Shown here: in pieces, positions 45,153 through 53,989 of the stretch
Layout of the letters: every line of letters starts with the position of its first letter
How positions within the stretch are numbered: position 1 is the stretch's first letter
DNA from: JAHDFB01 sp965658745
GTDB lineage: Bacteria > Bacteroidota > Bacteroidia > Chitinophagales > Saprospiraceae
Direction of reading: 5' to 3'
Assembly: GCA_965658745.1 (NCBI GenBank)
Contig: CBFHTK010000007.1
Span: 1 to 64,000, forward strand
Length of the DNA: 64,000 nucleotides
Translations under genes and position numbers: made by a program
The notes under the pieces: generated by a model
Told to the model about the DNA's origin: nothing
Database searches by the model: none
Seen by the model: only the letters and a program-made list of their open reading frames with translations

Positions 45153-46315
45153 AAACAGCGATAAAAAATTCAAAAAACTGGGCAATAGCTTACATGGTAT
45201 TATTGCTGATTGTAGCCTTGATAGGTCCAATCTTTACGAGTAATGCTCCTTTGAAAGTTACGATCGACGATGAAACGATATATCCTGCATTGAGACTTTA
45301 TATGCACGATTCAGGTCTACGAAGCTATCCCGCTGAGTGGAGAACGATAGATTGGAAGAAGATTGAGAATGGTAAACAGAACTTAATTCCTTGGGATGCT
45401 ACTTACATAGATTTGACTGCGATAAATGGTGTTCCCCCTGGCCAAAGAGGTCATTTACTTGGAGCGGATCTGTTCGGAAAGGATGTTGCAGCTGGATTGA
45501 TTGCTGGCACTAGAGTTTCGTTACTAGTCGCTTTTATTGCCACTTTATTTGGTCTGTTGTTGGCATTTCTTTTGACCTTTCTCACAACTTATATTGGTAA
45601 TAAGCGCTTGCAACTATCTCTACTACAGATTCTATTTTTGTTGATAACTTCAGGCATATTATGGTTCTACCTTTTTGTAGCTTTTCCGCAAGCTGATGTC
45701 TCTGTAATAGTCAGTTTACTAACTGCTACAGTTGGTATTTTTTTCATGTTTTGGCTTACGCCCAAAATTACTAAATGGACCTCGCATAGCTCAGTGATGA
45801 GAATCTCAATTCCAATGGATGAAATTGGCTTAAAATTCTATGAGATATTCCAGTCTATTCCAAAACTAATTCTACTACTTGTTATCATCGGAATGATTCA
45901 AGCCAAAGGCACAGGATCATCACTAGTATCGCTGGGTCTATTAATGGGAGCTTTGATTTGGCCAGTTTTTTATCGATACTTGAGACTTGAGATCCAGCGT
46001 GAAAAATCAACTGACTTTTTCGAGTCCTTAAAGAATCTAGGTTTTGGTGATTTACGAATGACCCTTTTTCATTTGTTCCCCAAAGCGTTTCGCTCGATTA
46101 TCGTACCTACCATATTTGTATTTAGTTCAGCTATTCTACTGGAGTCAACCCTTTCTTTTTTAGGTCTTGGCTTGTCCGATGAGTATGTTAGTTGGGGTAA
46201 AATCCTTGCCCAAGCCCGTCTTAGACTAGATGCTTGGTGGCTGGTAACCTTTCCAGGATTACTTATTTTCTTTACTCTGTATGCATTGAATGTCTGGAGC
46301 AAAGCAAAGAATTAG
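45149..46315 (+). CDS. ABC transporter permease, DppC/OppC type
   Basis: Partner of the preceding permease. At 388 residues it is longer than the usual ~300, with a soluble stretch after the first helix (~30-105) and an extra pair of helices (~165-215). Family blocks: GHLLGADLFGKDVAAGLIAGTRVSLLV, and the EAA-like cytoplasmic loop FFESLKNLGFGDLRMTLFHLFP, then LESTLSFLGLGLSDEYVSWG. Start and preceding stop overlap (ATGA). The transporter's ATPase and binding protein must be encoded elsewhere. Confidence 0.87.
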   Translation: MKTAIKNSKNWAIAYMVLLLIVALIGPIFTSNAPLKVTIDDETIYPALRLYMHDSGLRSYPAEWRTIDWKKIENGKQNLIPWDATYIDLTAINGVPPGQRGHLLGADLFGKDVAAGLIAGTRVSLLVAFIATLFGLLLAFLLTFLTTYIGNKRLQLSLLQILFLLITSGILWFYLFVAFPQADVSVIVSLLTATVGIFFMFWLTPKITKWTSHSSVMRISIPMDEIGLKFYEIFQSIPKLILLLVIIGMIQAKGTGSSLVSLGLLMGALIWPVFYRYLRLEIQREKSTDFFESLKNLGFGDLRMTLFHLFPKAFRSIIVPTIFVFSSAILLESTLSFLGLGLSDEYVSWGKILAQARLRLDAWWLVTFPGLLIFFTLYALNVWSKAKN

Positions 46316-46694
46316 GGAAATCAGAGTCAACTTTCAAACTTTCTGGGGAAATCTAATTTTACTTCTTTGCTAGACATTGAAGTCAAGCTTTCTTGGTGTA
46401 TTCAAACATGGTTTTGGCAACTGATAAGGCTATGAAAACTAAGTTCCCTAGTTAGGTAGCTAGGGAAGTAAAGTTTATAAAGTTAAACGTAACTTCTTAC
46501 TTTGCTCTCTTACCTTTTCTTCTCTTGTCAGCTATAGACTAGACGAAATAAAGCAATAGATTAGGATTGGCTTTTTCTCCGAGCTTACGCATTGTTGTGT
46601 GTTCACTTGGACAAGCTTGAGATTGTGTTTGGTTTTCATTCCAATAAAAGAATAGATATTTCACTATTTTTGCTGAAATATTTAGATTGTAAAT
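46316..46694. other. Intergenic region with one hairpin
   Basis: No protein-like frame. A perfect 8-bp hairpin TTCCCTAG...CTAGGGAA lies at 46444-46467 with an 8-base loop and no T tract; it could still end the permease operon. The scpB promoter element lies at the right end. Confidence 0.5.
46665..46672 (+). promoter_or_regulatory. Putative -7 element of scpB
   Basis: TATTTTTG, exact to TAnnTTTG, 22 bases before the TTG start. No TTG at -33. Confidence 0.5.
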
Positions 46695-47300
46695 TTGGAG
46701 AAATTAGCCTTATATATCGAAAGTTTAATTTTTGCTTCAGAACAGGCAGTTAGTCAAGCTGATATCAGTTCTACATTGAAAGACTCCTTTGAAGTCTCAG
46801 TTAAGGAAGCAGAGATAGAGAAAGCCCTGGAAGAGCTCATAAAAAAGTATAGTGCGGAAGATTATTCAATGGAGATAGTAGCTATTAACGATGGCTATCA
46901 GTTCATGAGCAAAGGTGCTTACCACCATGTTATTGGTACGTTACTTAAATTGCAGAGTAACAAGAAATTGTCTCGTACAGCTCTAGAGACCTTATCGATA
47001 GTAGCATATAAACAGCCGGTATCTAAAACCGATATTGAACTTATTCGTGGTGTGAATTGTGACTACACTATTCAAAAACTGCTTGAGAAAGAGCTTGTTG
47101 AAATCATCGGAAGAGCGGAGGGCCCTGGAAGACCTTTGTTGTACGGAACAAGTGAGAAGTTTATGAACTATTTTGGGATCAAAAGCATTAAAGATTTACC
47201 AAAACTTAGAGATCTAGAAGGTGAGAAACCAGAGGAGTCTGTTGGACAAGAGCCACCTATAGAAACTTTTAAGACCGTAATTAATATTAAAGAAGATTAG
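46695..47300 (+). CDS. scpB: Segregation and condensation protein B
   Basis: Winged-helix subunit of the SMC-ScpAB condensin. The 201-residue protein has the N-terminal LYIESLIFASEQAVS, the central TALETLSIVAYKQPVSKTDIELIRGVNC and GRAEGPGRPLLYGTSEKF, all signature blocks. The start is TTG, since no ATG precedes LALYIESLIF. scpA is not adjacent. It is followed after four bases by a DUF2480 gene. Confidence 0.95.
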   Translation: MEKLALYIESLIFASEQAVSQADISSTLKDSFEVSVKEAEIEKALEELIKKYSAEDYSMEIVAINDGYQFMSKGAYHHVIGTLLKLQSNKKLSRTALETLSIVAYKQPVSKTDIELIRGVNCDYTIQKLLEKELVEIIGRAEGPGRPLLYGTSEKFMNYFGIKSIKDLPKLRDLEGEKPEESVGQEPPIETFKTVINIKED

Positions 47301-47304
47301 TAGT

Positions 47305-47823
47305 ATGCAGGAATTAGTCAACAGAGTAGCAAATAGTAGTCTTATTACAATAAATCTTGAGTTAGATTATCCTACGGACGATATTCTAATGTTTGATATG
47401 AAGGATTATCTTTTTCATGGTTTAATACTAAAGGAAAAGGATTTTCGCACAGCATTAAAAGAAATTGACTGGAGTATATATGAAGATGCCAATCTTTGCG
47501 TTTTCTGCAGTACAGACGCGATTATACCACATTGGGCTTACATGTTGGTGTCCGCTTATGCTAAACCAGTAACTAAATCTATTTTTTTTGGTACCGCAGA
47601 GGAATTCGTAAAGTCGCACTACACGAAGTTGTTAGCTGAAAACGACTATTCTAAATATGAGGGCGAGCGTATCGTTATAAAAGGTTGCAGCGAAAAGCCA
47701 GTGCCAGTTTCTGCTTATATGGAGTTAACAGCTCATTTGCAACCGTATGCACAGTCAATTATGTACGGCGAACCTTGTTCAACAGTTCCTGTATTTAAGC
47801 GTCCAAGAAAACTTAAGAAATAA
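47305..47823 (+). CDS. DUF2480 family protein
   Basis: A 172-residue cytosolic protein of a Bacteroidota-restricted family. It opens VNRVANSSLITINLE, followed by FDMKDYLFHGLILKEKDFR, then STDAIIPHWAYMLVSAY and RIVIKGCSEKPVPVSAY. Conserved Cys and His residues could bind metal, but no known motif is complete. Function is unknown. It is translationally close to scpB (four-base gap). Confidence 0.82.
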   Translation: MQELVNRVANSSLITINLELDYPTDDILMFDMKDYLFHGLILKEKDFRTALKEIDWSIYEDANLCVFCSTDAIIPHWAYMLVSAYAKPVTKSIFFGTAEEFVKSHYTKLLAENDYSKYEGERIVIKGCSEKPVPVSAYMELTAHLQPYAQSIMYGEPCSTVPVFKRPRKLKK

Positions 47824-48082
47824 GATAGTTTTTGTTTTCAGACCTTTGAAAAACGATAATATAGATAGTAGTTCGTCAATCAATTGGTACTTCCGAACTG
47901 CTCCTTACTTAGACTTATTATTTTTAAACAAGCACTACTCAGCTCATAATTAAGGCTGAAAACTTGAAATATAAATCAATCTAGCATTCAAGTCATTACA
48001 TATATTTTGCAGCTTTTCTACGGATTATTCTCGTGAAAGGAATTAACGCAGTTTAAAAGTGGCATAAACCTTTTTTTATCCC

Positions 48083-48090
48083 TATATTTG
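48083..48090 (+). promoter_or_regulatory. Putative -7 element of the rimP-nusA-infB operon
   Basis: TATATTTG fits TAnnTTTG; transcription would start near 48097. No TTG is seen at -33. Confidence 0.55.
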
Positions 48091-48104
48091 CGAAGCTTTT
48101 GATT

Positions 48105-48132
48105 GGGAGGGAACAATTAGTTCCCTTTTTTA
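48105..48132 (+). terminator. Terminator-like hairpin in the rimP leader (possible attenuator)
   Basis: GGGAAC-AATTA-GTTCCC followed by seven T residues; the stem can extend outward by an A-U and G-U pairs (GGGA with TTTT). It lies between the predicted start site and the rimP GTG (48143), so a transcript would either stop here or carry the hairpin next to the start codon. Confidence 0.72.
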
Positions 48133-48142
48133 ATGCAGTATA

Positions 48143-48607
48143 GTGATAGAAAATAAAATAACAACCCTTCTACAAGCGAAATTTGAAGAACCTGATTATC
48201 AGGATTGTTTTATAGTAGATATATCTCAAAACAATACGAAAGTTGAGGTTTATATTGACTGCGACTCAGGACTTAGTCTCGGGAAATGTCAAAAATTAAG
48301 CAGATATCTAGAAGGGGTTATAGATCAAGAAGCTTGGCTTGGTCCAAAATATATCCTAGAAGTTTCATCGCCAGGATTAACAAGACCTTTGATCCCTAGA
48401 CAATATGTCAAAAATATAGGGAGAAAAGTTTCTGTTCAAACTGAATCTGAAAACTTCGAAGGAGTTTTGGAAAAAGTTGAAAACGAAGCTATTTTCATAA
48501 GTTTCACGACTGTTGAAAAGGTGGGTAAGAAAAAAGTCAAAACGGATGTTGTAAAAGAGATCGATTTTGACGATATTATAGAAATTAAAATCATTATAAG
48601 TTTTTAA
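48143..48607 (+). CDS. rimP: Ribosome maturation factor RimP
   Basis: Needed for late maturation of the 30S subunit. The 154-residue protein has VEVYIDCDSGLSLGKCQKLSR, the conserved YILEVSSPGLTRPL and a C-terminal SH3-like domain ending KEIDFDDIIEIKIII. The start is GTG, just after the leader hairpin. It is followed by nusA after 13 bases. Confidence 0.95.
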   Translation: MIENKITTLLQAKFEEPDYQDCFIVDISQNNTKVEVYIDCDSGLSLGKCQKLSRYLEGVIDQEAWLGPKYILEVSSPGLTRPLIPRQYVKNIGRKVSVQTESENFEGVLEKVENEAIFISFTTVEKVGKKKVKTDVVKEIDFDDIIEIKIIISF

Positions 48608-48620
48608 TAATTATGGACTT

Positions 48621-49859
48621 ATGAATTTGGTAGACGTATTTTCGGAGTTTAAAGGAAGTAAAAACATTGACCGTCCCACAATGGTGCGCGTGCTCGAAGA
48701 TGTATTTCGTACGCTGATCAAGAAGAAGTATGGCAGTGATGATAATTTTGATGTCATTGTAAATACAAATGGTGACCTCGAGATGTGGAGAGTTAGAGAG
48801 ATTGTGCCAGATGGAGAGGTGACGGATGATAAAAGTGAAATCTCCATTTCTGAAGCCTTGAGTATTGATGATGATTACGAACCGGGAGAGGAGTGCTATG
48901 AAGCAATCCAACTTGCGGATTTTGGAAGAAGATCAATCATGGCTGCAAGACAGACACTCATTTCTAGAATTATGGATCTTGAGAAAGATGACATATACAA
49001 AAGATATGAAGATCGAATTGGAGAAATCGTTTTGGGTGAAGTTCATCAGATTCTTAAGCGTGAATTGCTCGTGATTGATGATGTGACTGGTAATGAGTTA
49101 ATTTTACCACGAACGGAGATGATTAGAGGTGACTATTACCGCAAAGGTGATATGGTGAGAGGTGTTATTAAGAAGGTAGAAATGAAGAATAACGCTCCTG
49201 CGATTATTATGTCTCGAACTTCTGAGCATTTACTTGCCAAATTGATGGAACAGGAAGTGCCTGAGATTGAAGATGGTTTGATAGTTATCAAGAAGATTGT
49301 ACGTATTCCTGGTGAAAGAGCAAAAGTTGCCGTTGAATCATATGATGATCGAATTGATCCGGTAGGTGCTTGTGTCGGTATGAAAGGTTCTAGAATTCAC
49401 GGAATTGTTCGTGAATTAAAGAATGAAAATATCGATATAGTGAACTTTACAGAGAATAATGTCCTTTATATTCAAAGATCATTGACACCTGCAAGAGTGA
49501 CCAATATTGAGCTAGATAATGAGAAAATGAAGGCTGCAGTATTTTTAAAATCAGACCAAGTTTCTCTGGCAATAGGTAAAGGTGGTAGTAATATCAAGTT
49601 GGCTTCACGCTTAACGGGTTACGAAATTGATGTTTATAGAGATTCCGAAGAATTTGAAATAGAAGATGTAGATTTGGAAGAATTTGCAGATGAAATAGAT
49701 GAGTGGGTTATAGATCAATTGAAGACGATTGGTTGTGATACTGCTCGAAGTGTATTGAATTTGAGTAAAGACGAATTGGTACGAAGAACAGATTTAGAAG
49801 AGGAAACAATCGATGATGTATTGAAGATTCTTGCTTCTGAATTTGAAGATGATAAATAG
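48621..49859 (+). CDS. nusA: Transcription factor NusA
   Basis: Binds RNA polymerase and modulates pausing, termination and antitermination. The 412-residue protein has an N-terminal polymerase-binding domain (~1-125), S1 domain (~130-200), KH1 (~230-280, with GACVGMKGSRIHGIVRELKNE) and KH2 (~300-345, with SLAIGKGGSNIKLASRL), and ends with an acidic HhH-like segment. It lacks the acidic repeats of the E. coli protein, normal for the phylum. In other bacteria NusA feeds back on this operon, which is relevant to the leader hairpin. Confidence 0.97.
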   Translation: MNLVDVFSEFKGSKNIDRPTMVRVLEDVFRTLIKKKYGSDDNFDVIVNTNGDLEMWRVREIVPDGEVTDDKSEISISEALSIDDDYEPGEECYEAIQLADFGRRSIMAARQTLISRIMDLEKDDIYKRYEDRIGEIVLGEVHQILKRELLVIDDVTGNELILPRTEMIRGDYYRKGDMVRGVIKKVEMKNNAPAIIMSRTSEHLLAKLMEQEVPEIEDGLIVIKKIVRIPGERAKVAVESYDDRIDPVGACVGMKGSRIHGIVRELKNENIDIVNFTENNVLYIQRSLTPARVTNIELDNEKMKAAVFLKSDQVSLAIGKGGSNIKLASRLTGYEIDVYRDSEEFEIEDVDLEEFADEIDEWVIDQLKTIGCDTARSVLNLSKDELVRRTDLEEETIDDVLKILASEFEDDK

Positions 49860-49922
49860 TAACCATGCAATTGCATGTTATTCCTTGTAAAAAGGAAAAA
49901 ATTAGTAGAATAAATAAACTGA

Positions 49923-52709
49923 ATGGCGCTTAGATTAGTCAAAATTGCGAAAGAACTTAATGTTGCTACATCAACTATCGTTGAGTACCTTGAGGGAGCA
50001 GGGTTTGAAATTGAAAACAAACCAACTGCCAAGGTTTCTGATGATATGTATGTAGCTCTGCAAAAAGAGTTCAGTTCGTCCATTGCCGAAAAAGAGAAAG
50101 CTGATAAACTAGTGATTGGTAGAGCTGTTCCTCCTAAACAAGAGGAGGTGAAAGCTCCTGAGCCTGCACCAGTTGAAAAGCCTAGTGTTGAAGATCCTGT
50201 AGTTGAGGAAAAGGTAGATCTAGTAGTCGAAACTCCTCCTGTAAAGGAAGAAGAAGCTCCTGAAGAAAAGAAGTCGGAAGAAGTAACTGGGTCTGAAGAC
50301 CAAAAGCCTAAAGTAGGATTGAAAGTTCTAGGTAAAATTGATCTTGATCAAAGTAAAAAGAGAAAGACCGAAAAGCCAAAAGCCAAAGAAGTAGAAGCTG
50401 CACCTAAGGCAGAGGAGAAGAAGAGTGAAAAAACAAGTGAAGCAGAAAAGCCTGCAGAGACTCCTAAAGTCGAGGAAAAAGATACTAAGAAAAAAGCTAC
50501 CGCTGAGCCAGATTCTTCTAGTGATGAAACACCAAGCGAATCAGCTGATTCTAAAGTTATTCGTGCTGATGCTCCTCAACTGAAAGGCCTTAAAATTATG
50601 GGTAAGGTTGATGTAAGTAAATTGAGTTCAGATAAGCCTAAAAAGAAGAAAGAAGCAGCGAAGAAAAAGGAAGGATCTGATGATTCTGGAAGAAAAAGAA
50701 AACGTACTCGTAAGAAAGTTAGTGCTTCAAATTACAAAGGTCAGTCTTCCAATCGCAAGAGAAAAAAGGTAGAAGAAGTTAAAGAGGTCTCAGCCAAAGA
50801 GATTGAAGAGAAAATCAAAGCAACAATGGCTAAGATGTCTCGTACTGGAAAAAGTAAGAGACAGAAAATACGCCGTGAGAATCGAGACGATAAGAAAGAA
50901 AAACAAGAACAAATTGAAGCAGCTAATGAAGTTACTTCAGTAGAAGTGACAGAGTTCATCTCCGTTTCAGAGCTATCAAATCTTCTTGAAGTTGGAGTTT
51001 CAGACGTTATCACAACATGTATGAATCTAGGTGTGATAGTATCAATCAACCAAAGACTGGATGCTGAGATTATTGAATTAGTTGCGCAAGAGTTTGACAA
51101 AGAAGTAACCTTCATCTCAACGGAAGAAGAAACTGAGGAGGAAGAAGAAATAATAGATGATCCAGCTGATTTGGTTGAAAGAGCGCCAATTGTAACTGTG
51201 ATGGGTCACGTAGATCACGGTAAGACATCATTATTAGATTATGTAAGATCTGCTAATGTTGCGAGTGGTGAGGCTGGAGGTATAACGCAGCACATAGGTG
51301 CATACGAAGTGAAAGTTGGTCCAGAAAAGAAACGTATTACATTCTTGGATACTCCGGGTCACGAAGCCTTTACTGCGATGAGAGCTAGAGGAGCAAAAGT
51401 GACAGATATCGCTGTTATTATCATTGCAGCAGATGATAGAATCATGCCTCAAACAAAAGAGGCGATTTCTCATGCACAAGCTGCAGGTGTTCCTATTATT
51501 TTTGCAATAAACAAAGTAGATAAAGATGGAGCTGATCCCGATCGGATCAAGAATGAGCTTTCGCAAATGAATCTATTGATAGAAGAGTGGGGTGGTAAAT
51601 TCCAGTCTCAGGATATTTCTGCTAAAACTGGAATGGGGATTGACGAACTTTTAGAAAAAATACTTCTAGAAGCTGAGTTACTTGAACTACAAGCTAATCC
51701 AAATCGAGAGGCAATGGGTACTGTTGTAGAAGCTTCACTTGATAAAGGTAGAGGTTATGTGACCAAAGTACTAGTCCTAAATGGAACGATGAAGATTGGT
51801 GATGTGATGGTAGCAGGTGAGCATTCAGGAAAGGTTAAAGCTATGTACAATGAGATGGGGAAGCGTGTGAAAACCGTGGGTCCAGCTCAACCAGTACTCG
51901 TTCTAGGACTGAGTGGAGCACCACAAGCCGGTGAGAAGTTTAAAGTAATGGAATCCGAACAAGAAGCACGTCAGATTGCAAGTCGACGAGCTCAGATCAG
52001 TCGTGAGCAAACAAATAGAGCAAGTAAACGAATATCTCTAGATGAGATTGGAAGACGTTTAGCGTTGGGGTCATTTAAAGAGTTGAACTTGATTGTTAAA
52101 GGTGATGTGGATGGTTCTATCGAGGCACTTGCTGATTCTTTGATCAAATTATCTATTGAATCTGTGCAAGTAAATGTGATTCATAAAGCTGTAGGTCAAA
52201 TTGCTGAGTCTGATGTATTGTTAGCATCTGCTTCCGATGCAATTATTATCGGTTTCCAAGTAAGACCATCTCTAAGTGCAAGAACTATTGCTGAACGAGA
52301 AGGAGTTGAGATTAAGACTTACTCAATTATCTACGAGGCAATCGAAGAGATTAAGATGGCAATTGAAGGTTTACTCGAGCCTACCAAGGAAGAGAAGATT
52401 GTCGGCCAGGTCGAAGTCAGAGAAACTTATAAGATATCTAAAATCGGTACTATTGCAGGTTGTTATGTTCAAGAAGGAAAGCTGTTTAGAAACTCAAAAA
52501 TCCGTCTGATCAGGGATGGAATAGTAGTTTATCCAGTGAAGGAGGGTGCAATTGGTGAGATTTCATCTTTGAAACGATTCAAAGAGGATGTCAAAGAAGT
52601 GCGAACTGGACTTGAATGTGGACTTTCTATTAAGAACTTTAATGATATAAAGCCGGGAGATGTTATCGAGGCTTATGAAATTGTAGAAATCAAACAAACG
52701 TACGAATAG
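49923..52709 (+). CDS. infB: Translation initiation factor IF-2
   Basis: GTPase that brings initiator tRNA to the ribosome. The 928-residue protein has an IF2-N motif (1-50), a very charged Lys/Glu-rich, low-complexity linker (~60-330), a second IF2-N-like segment, the G domain with G1 GHVDHGKT (428-435), DTPGHEAF and NKVD, and the C-terminal beta-barrel and C2 domains. It is last in the rimP-nusA-infB operon, 63 bases after nusA. Confidence 0.98.
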   Translation: MALRLVKIAKELNVATSTIVEYLEGAGFEIENKPTAKVSDDMYVALQKEFSSSIAEKEKADKLVIGRAVPPKQEEVKAPEPAPVEKPSVEDPVVEEKVDLVVETPPVKEEEAPEEKKSEEVTGSEDQKPKVGLKVLGKIDLDQSKKRKTEKPKAKEVEAAPKAEEKKSEKTSEAEKPAETPKVEEKDTKKKATAEPDSSSDETPSESADSKVIRADAPQLKGLKIMGKVDVSKLSSDKPKKKKEAAKKKEGSDDSGRKRKRTRKKVSASNYKGQSSNRKRKKVEEVKEVSAKEIEEKIKATMAKMSRTGKSKRQKIRRENRDDKKEKQEQIEAANEVTSVEVTEFISVSELSNLLEVGVSDVITTCMNLGVIVSINQRLDAEIIELVAQEFDKEVTFISTEEETEEEEEIIDDPADLVERAPIVTVMGHVDHGKTSLLDYVRSANVASGEAGGITQHIGAYEVKVGPEKKRITFLDTPGHEAFTAMRARGAKVTDIAVIIIAADDRIMPQTKEAISHAQAAGVPIIFAINKVDKDGADPDRIKNELSQMNLLIEEWGGKFQSQDISAKTGMGIDELLEKILLEAELLELQANPNREAMGTVVEASLDKGRGYVTKVLVLNGTMKIGDVMVAGEHSGKVKAMYNEMGKRVKTVGPAQPVLVLGLSGAPQAGEKFKVMESEQEARQIASRRAQISREQTNRASKRISLDEIGRRLALGSFKELNLIVKGDVDGSIEALADSLIKLSIESVQVNVIHKAVGQIAESDVLLASASDAIIIGFQVRPSLSARTIAEREGVEIKTYSIIYEAIEEIKMAIEGLLEPTKEEKIVGQVEVRETYKISKIGTIAGCYVQEGKLFRNSKIRLIRDGIVVYPVKEGAIGEISSLKRFKEDVKEVRTGLECGLSIKNFNDIKPGDVIEAYEIVEIKQTYE

Positions 52710-52730
52710 TACAATGTATGATATAAAGTT

Positions 52731-52760
52731 AAAGGCAGATCTTCTAGGTCTGCCTTTTTT
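52731..52760 (+). terminator. Rho-independent terminator after infB
   Basis: AAAGGCAGA and TCTGCCTTT form a perfect 9-bp stem around nine bases, then a T run. It ends the rimP-nusA-infB operon. Confidence 0.93.
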
Positions 52761-52799
52761 GTTTACAAACTGTAGATTTAGAATATAATTATACCTCTA

Positions 52800-53555
52800 A
52801 TGCTAAACGATTTAAAAGGCAAGCTCGATAAACTTGTGGCAAAGTACAATCACCCATCTTTTATTGAGATGGACCCAATCTCAATTCCTCATCAGTTTAG
52901 TAAGAAAGAAGATATCGAAATTATGGGTTTTTGGACGGCTATGTTGAGCTGGGGACAGCGCGTAACAATCATTAATAAAGCGAGTGAACTCGTGAGCCTT
53001 ATGGATGGATCACCACATCAGTTCACTACGCAACATGAAGACTCAGATTTAAAGGCGTTTCTAAATTTTAAGCACCGCACTTTTAATGCTACTGATACTC
53101 TCTACTTTATAGAATTTTTTAAGCAGTTTTATAAAGAGCATGAAAGTTTGGAAGAAGCATTTTTAGAAGAAGGTGATATGAAGGTTAAGCTTTCTAGATT
53201 TCACCAAAGGTTTTTTGCATTAGAAGACTCACCTAAAAGGACCCGTAAACACGTCTCAACTCCAGATAGAAAAAGCGCCTGTAAGCGTCTCAATATGTTT
53301 TTGAGGTGGATGGTAAGAAACGATGATAGGGGAGTTGACTTTGGTCTTTGGAAAAGAATTAGTCCGTCCGAATTGCTAATTCCTCTAGACGTGCATGTTT
53401 TTAAGGTGGCGCACGAGCTCAATCTACTAAAAAGAGATAAGGCAGATTGGCTTGCAGTAACTGAACTAACTGAAACATTAAAATCTATGGACCCAGACGA
53501 TCCAGTTAAATATGATTTTGCATTGTTTAGTTTGGGAATAAATAGCAAAAAGTAA
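52800..53555 (+). CDS. TIGR02757 (DUF2400) family protein
   Basis: A 251-residue protein of a conserved family of unknown function. Blocks include DPISIPHQFSKKEDIEIMGF, AMLSWGQRVTIINKASEL, RLNMFLRWMVRNDDRGVDFG, the short LIPLDVHVFKVA, and YDFALFSLGI at the end, in an arrangement reminiscent of HhH-type DNA glycosylase folds (LDVHV). A role in DNA processing is only a guess. It has no operon partner. Confidence 0.85.
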   Translation: MLNDLKGKLDKLVAKYNHPSFIEMDPISIPHQFSKKEDIEIMGFWTAMLSWGQRVTIINKASELVSLMDGSPHQFTTQHEDSDLKAFLNFKHRTFNATDTLYFIEFFKQFYKEHESLEEAFLEEGDMKVKLSRFHQRFFALEDSPKRTRKHVSTPDRKSACKRLNMFLRWMVRNDDRGVDFGLWKRISPSELLIPLDVHVFKVAHELNLLKRDKADWLAVTELTETLKSMDPDDPVKYDFALFSLGINSKK

Positions 53556-53578
53556 ACAGCTTTTCTTGATTATTTAGG

Positions 53579-53989
53579 CTACCGTTTCTCTTCAGCGTTT
53601 GAATGCTCCTCAAACCAAATTCCATAATCCTTATGCTCAGCACTGGCATAATTGATCAGCAGTTCTTCACCTGCCTCAATATCTCTACTTGCATGGAATT
53701 CTATACAATCCTCTCCGTAAACCAAGGTAAATTCAAGATTGGAAGCTCGACTGTGATTATATAAAGAACCATATCCGAGAGCAATTGCACACGCCTTTTG
53801 GGCTTGACCCCATAGAAAGTAGTAATCATGCAAACCAGTTTCATGTAATACTTCGCGATCTTCTTTTGTCAAAACGATTACCGGAGCCGATTCAACAAGA
53901 TCACCTTTCTGAATGGAATTTGCAGTAAAGACTCCTCGACCTTTGGTTTCCGAATGCATAATGAATAAACCGGGAATTTGAGTACTCAT
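53579..53989 (-). CDS. SET domain protein (predicted lysine methyltransferase)
   Basis: A 136-residue stand-alone SET domain: GRGVFTANSIQKGDLVE at the start, YNHSRASNLEF (the NHS..N cofactor motif) and the closing DIEAGEELLINYA. Bacterial members may methylate proteins; the target is unknown. It overlaps the end of the upstream EamA gene by four bases. A TTTTGGG-CTTGA-CCC palindrome lies in the coding sequence (53796-53811). Confidence 0.84.
   Translation of the reverse strand: MSTQIPGLFIMHSETKGRGVFTANSIQKGDLVESAPVIVLTKEDREVLHETGLHDYYFLWGQAQKACAIALGYGSLYNHSRASNLEFTLVYGEDCIEFHASRDIEAGEELLINYASAEHKDYGIWFEEHSNAEEKR

Larger units (their letters stand above)
47824..48142. other. Leader region of the rimP-nusA-infB operon
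   Basis: 319 bases with no protein-like frame. The left two thirds show nothing specific. The right end holds a -7 element and a terminator-like hairpin, annotated separately. Confidence 0.6.

Noticed and set aside
50741..51115. 124-codon minus-strand frame inside infB
   Set aside because: It arises from the low-complexity Lys/Glu coding stretch of IF-2.
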